From Nonomuraea basaltis (GTDB lineage Bacteria; Actinomycetota; Actinomycetes; Streptosporangiales; Streptosporangiaceae): a stretch of DNA of 49,318 nucleotides. The stretch is from the NCBI RefSeq assembly GCF_005893125.1, contig NZ_VCJS01000089.1, forward strand, positions 1 through 49,318. Reading direction: 5' to 3'. Made by a program: the position numbers and the translations under genes. The notes under the pieces were generated by a model. The model worked only from the letters and a program-made list of their open reading frames with translations, was not told the origin of the DNA and made no database searches. Each line of letters begins with the position of its first letter. The stretch's first letter is position 1. Below are positions 49,147 through 49,318 of the stretch, one piece after another.

Positions 49147-49318
49147 ATGCCCAAGTTCAAGAGTGTCGTCACGGGCCTCGCTCTCAGTGCCATGACCGGC
49201 GCCGTCGGCATCCTGGGCGCAGTGAGCACCGCCTCGACCGCCAACGCCACATCCAGCGGCGGCTACACCGCCGGAAGCTGCGGTTGGGGCTGCGGCCTGT
49301 CTCTTAAACACCTCCTAC
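49147..49318 (+). CDS. Small secreted protein, cassette 2 (cut by the window end)
   Basis: ATG 49147 follows GGGGGG at a spacing of 6. The first ~35 residues (MPKFKSVVTGLALSAMTGAV to ASTANA) are a signal peptide clearly paralogous to cassette 1. The visible mature part is TSSGGYTAGSCGWGCG, with two Cys. From 49297 on the bases look like sequencing adapter, so the residues after CGWGC should not be trusted. The real C-terminus is unknown. Confidence 0.7.
   Translation, partial: MPKFKSVVTGLALSAMTGAVGILGAVSTASTANATSSGGYTAGSCGWGCGLSLKHLL
49297..49318. other. Possible Nextera adapter remnant at the contig end
   Basis: CTGTCTCTTAAACACCTCC is the Nextera mosaic-end sequence CTGTCTCTTATACACATCT with two substitutions near its end. 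It stands exactly at the last bases of the window, as expected for an untrimmed read end. Confidence 0.55.

Overview
The window looks like a piece of the chromosome of a high-GC filamentous actinomycete, most likely of the Streptosporangiales (Nonomuraea/Streptosporangium type). The reasons are the strong GC bias at third codon positions, frequent GTG/TTG starts, WhiB7, AdnAB, UvrD2, a mycoredoxin, MoeZ and mycosin-like proteases. It seems to be one complete assembly contig. The left edge stops inside the leader of an rRNA operon, just short of a 16S gene that would lie off the left end on the minus strand. The last 22 bases resemble a damaged Nextera transposon adapter.

Region by region. 1-3.1 kb: rRNA leader and promoters (minus), two small hypothetical genes, a decayed kdpD/kdpE remnant, a group II truncated haemoglobin and two tandem initiator tRNA-Met genes. 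3.1-8.8 kb (minus): an apparent operon of an SDR/epimerase, MoaE, a PDZ/S16 membrane protease and a large UPF0182 membrane protein. 8.9-11.7 kb (plus): a DUF2342 protein, a NUDIX hydrolase and a membrane-anchored EEP hydrolase. 11.7-13.7 kb (minus): a GT-A-like protein, a DUF45 metallopeptidase and an enoyl-CoA hydratase. 13.8-18 kb: a ThiF-like protein, an ABC1 kinase and a divergent TetR/membrane protein pair with a visible operator. 18.1-19.2 kb: whiB7 with its own promoter, a well-translated leader ORF, an attenuator and a 54-aa ORF downstream. 19.2-24.6 kb: acyl-CoA thioesterase II, UvrD2, a secreted esterase, mycoredoxin and NudC. 24.7-30 kb (plus): an iron-box-controlled NIS siderophore operon (ATP-grasp, two IucA/IucC synthetases, PLP decarboxylase) whose gene set matches the vibrioferrin pvsA-B-D-E genes. 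30-36.4 kb (minus): adnB and adnA. 36.5-37.8 kb: an internally deleted methyltransferase gene behind an intact-looking operator, then a NUDIX gene. 38-47.9 kb (minus): one long same-strand run of a hydrolase, moeZ, two tandem copies of a two-gene membrane-partner/mycosin-like protease module, a small conserved protein, an alkyltransferase-like protein and a TagF-like glycerophosphotransferase. 48-49.3 kb (plus): two tandem copies of a small secreted-protein cassette, the second cut by the window end.

From memory of the M. tuberculosis gene order, the backbone follows Rv3193c to Rv3206c (UPF0182, PDZ protease, DUF2342, ABC1 kinase, whiB7, uvrD2, mycoredoxin, nudC, adnB, adnA, alkyltransferase-like, moeB/moeZ). 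Against that backbone the siderophore operon, the protease modules and the methyltransferase remnant stand out as accessory insertions. The most promising candidates for undescribed biology are the duplicated mycosin/partner module (41.6-45.7 kb), the duplicated small secreted-protein cassettes (48.1-49.3 kb), the vibrioferrin-like operon, and the whiB7 leader with a uORF stop inside a hairpin next to the terminator.
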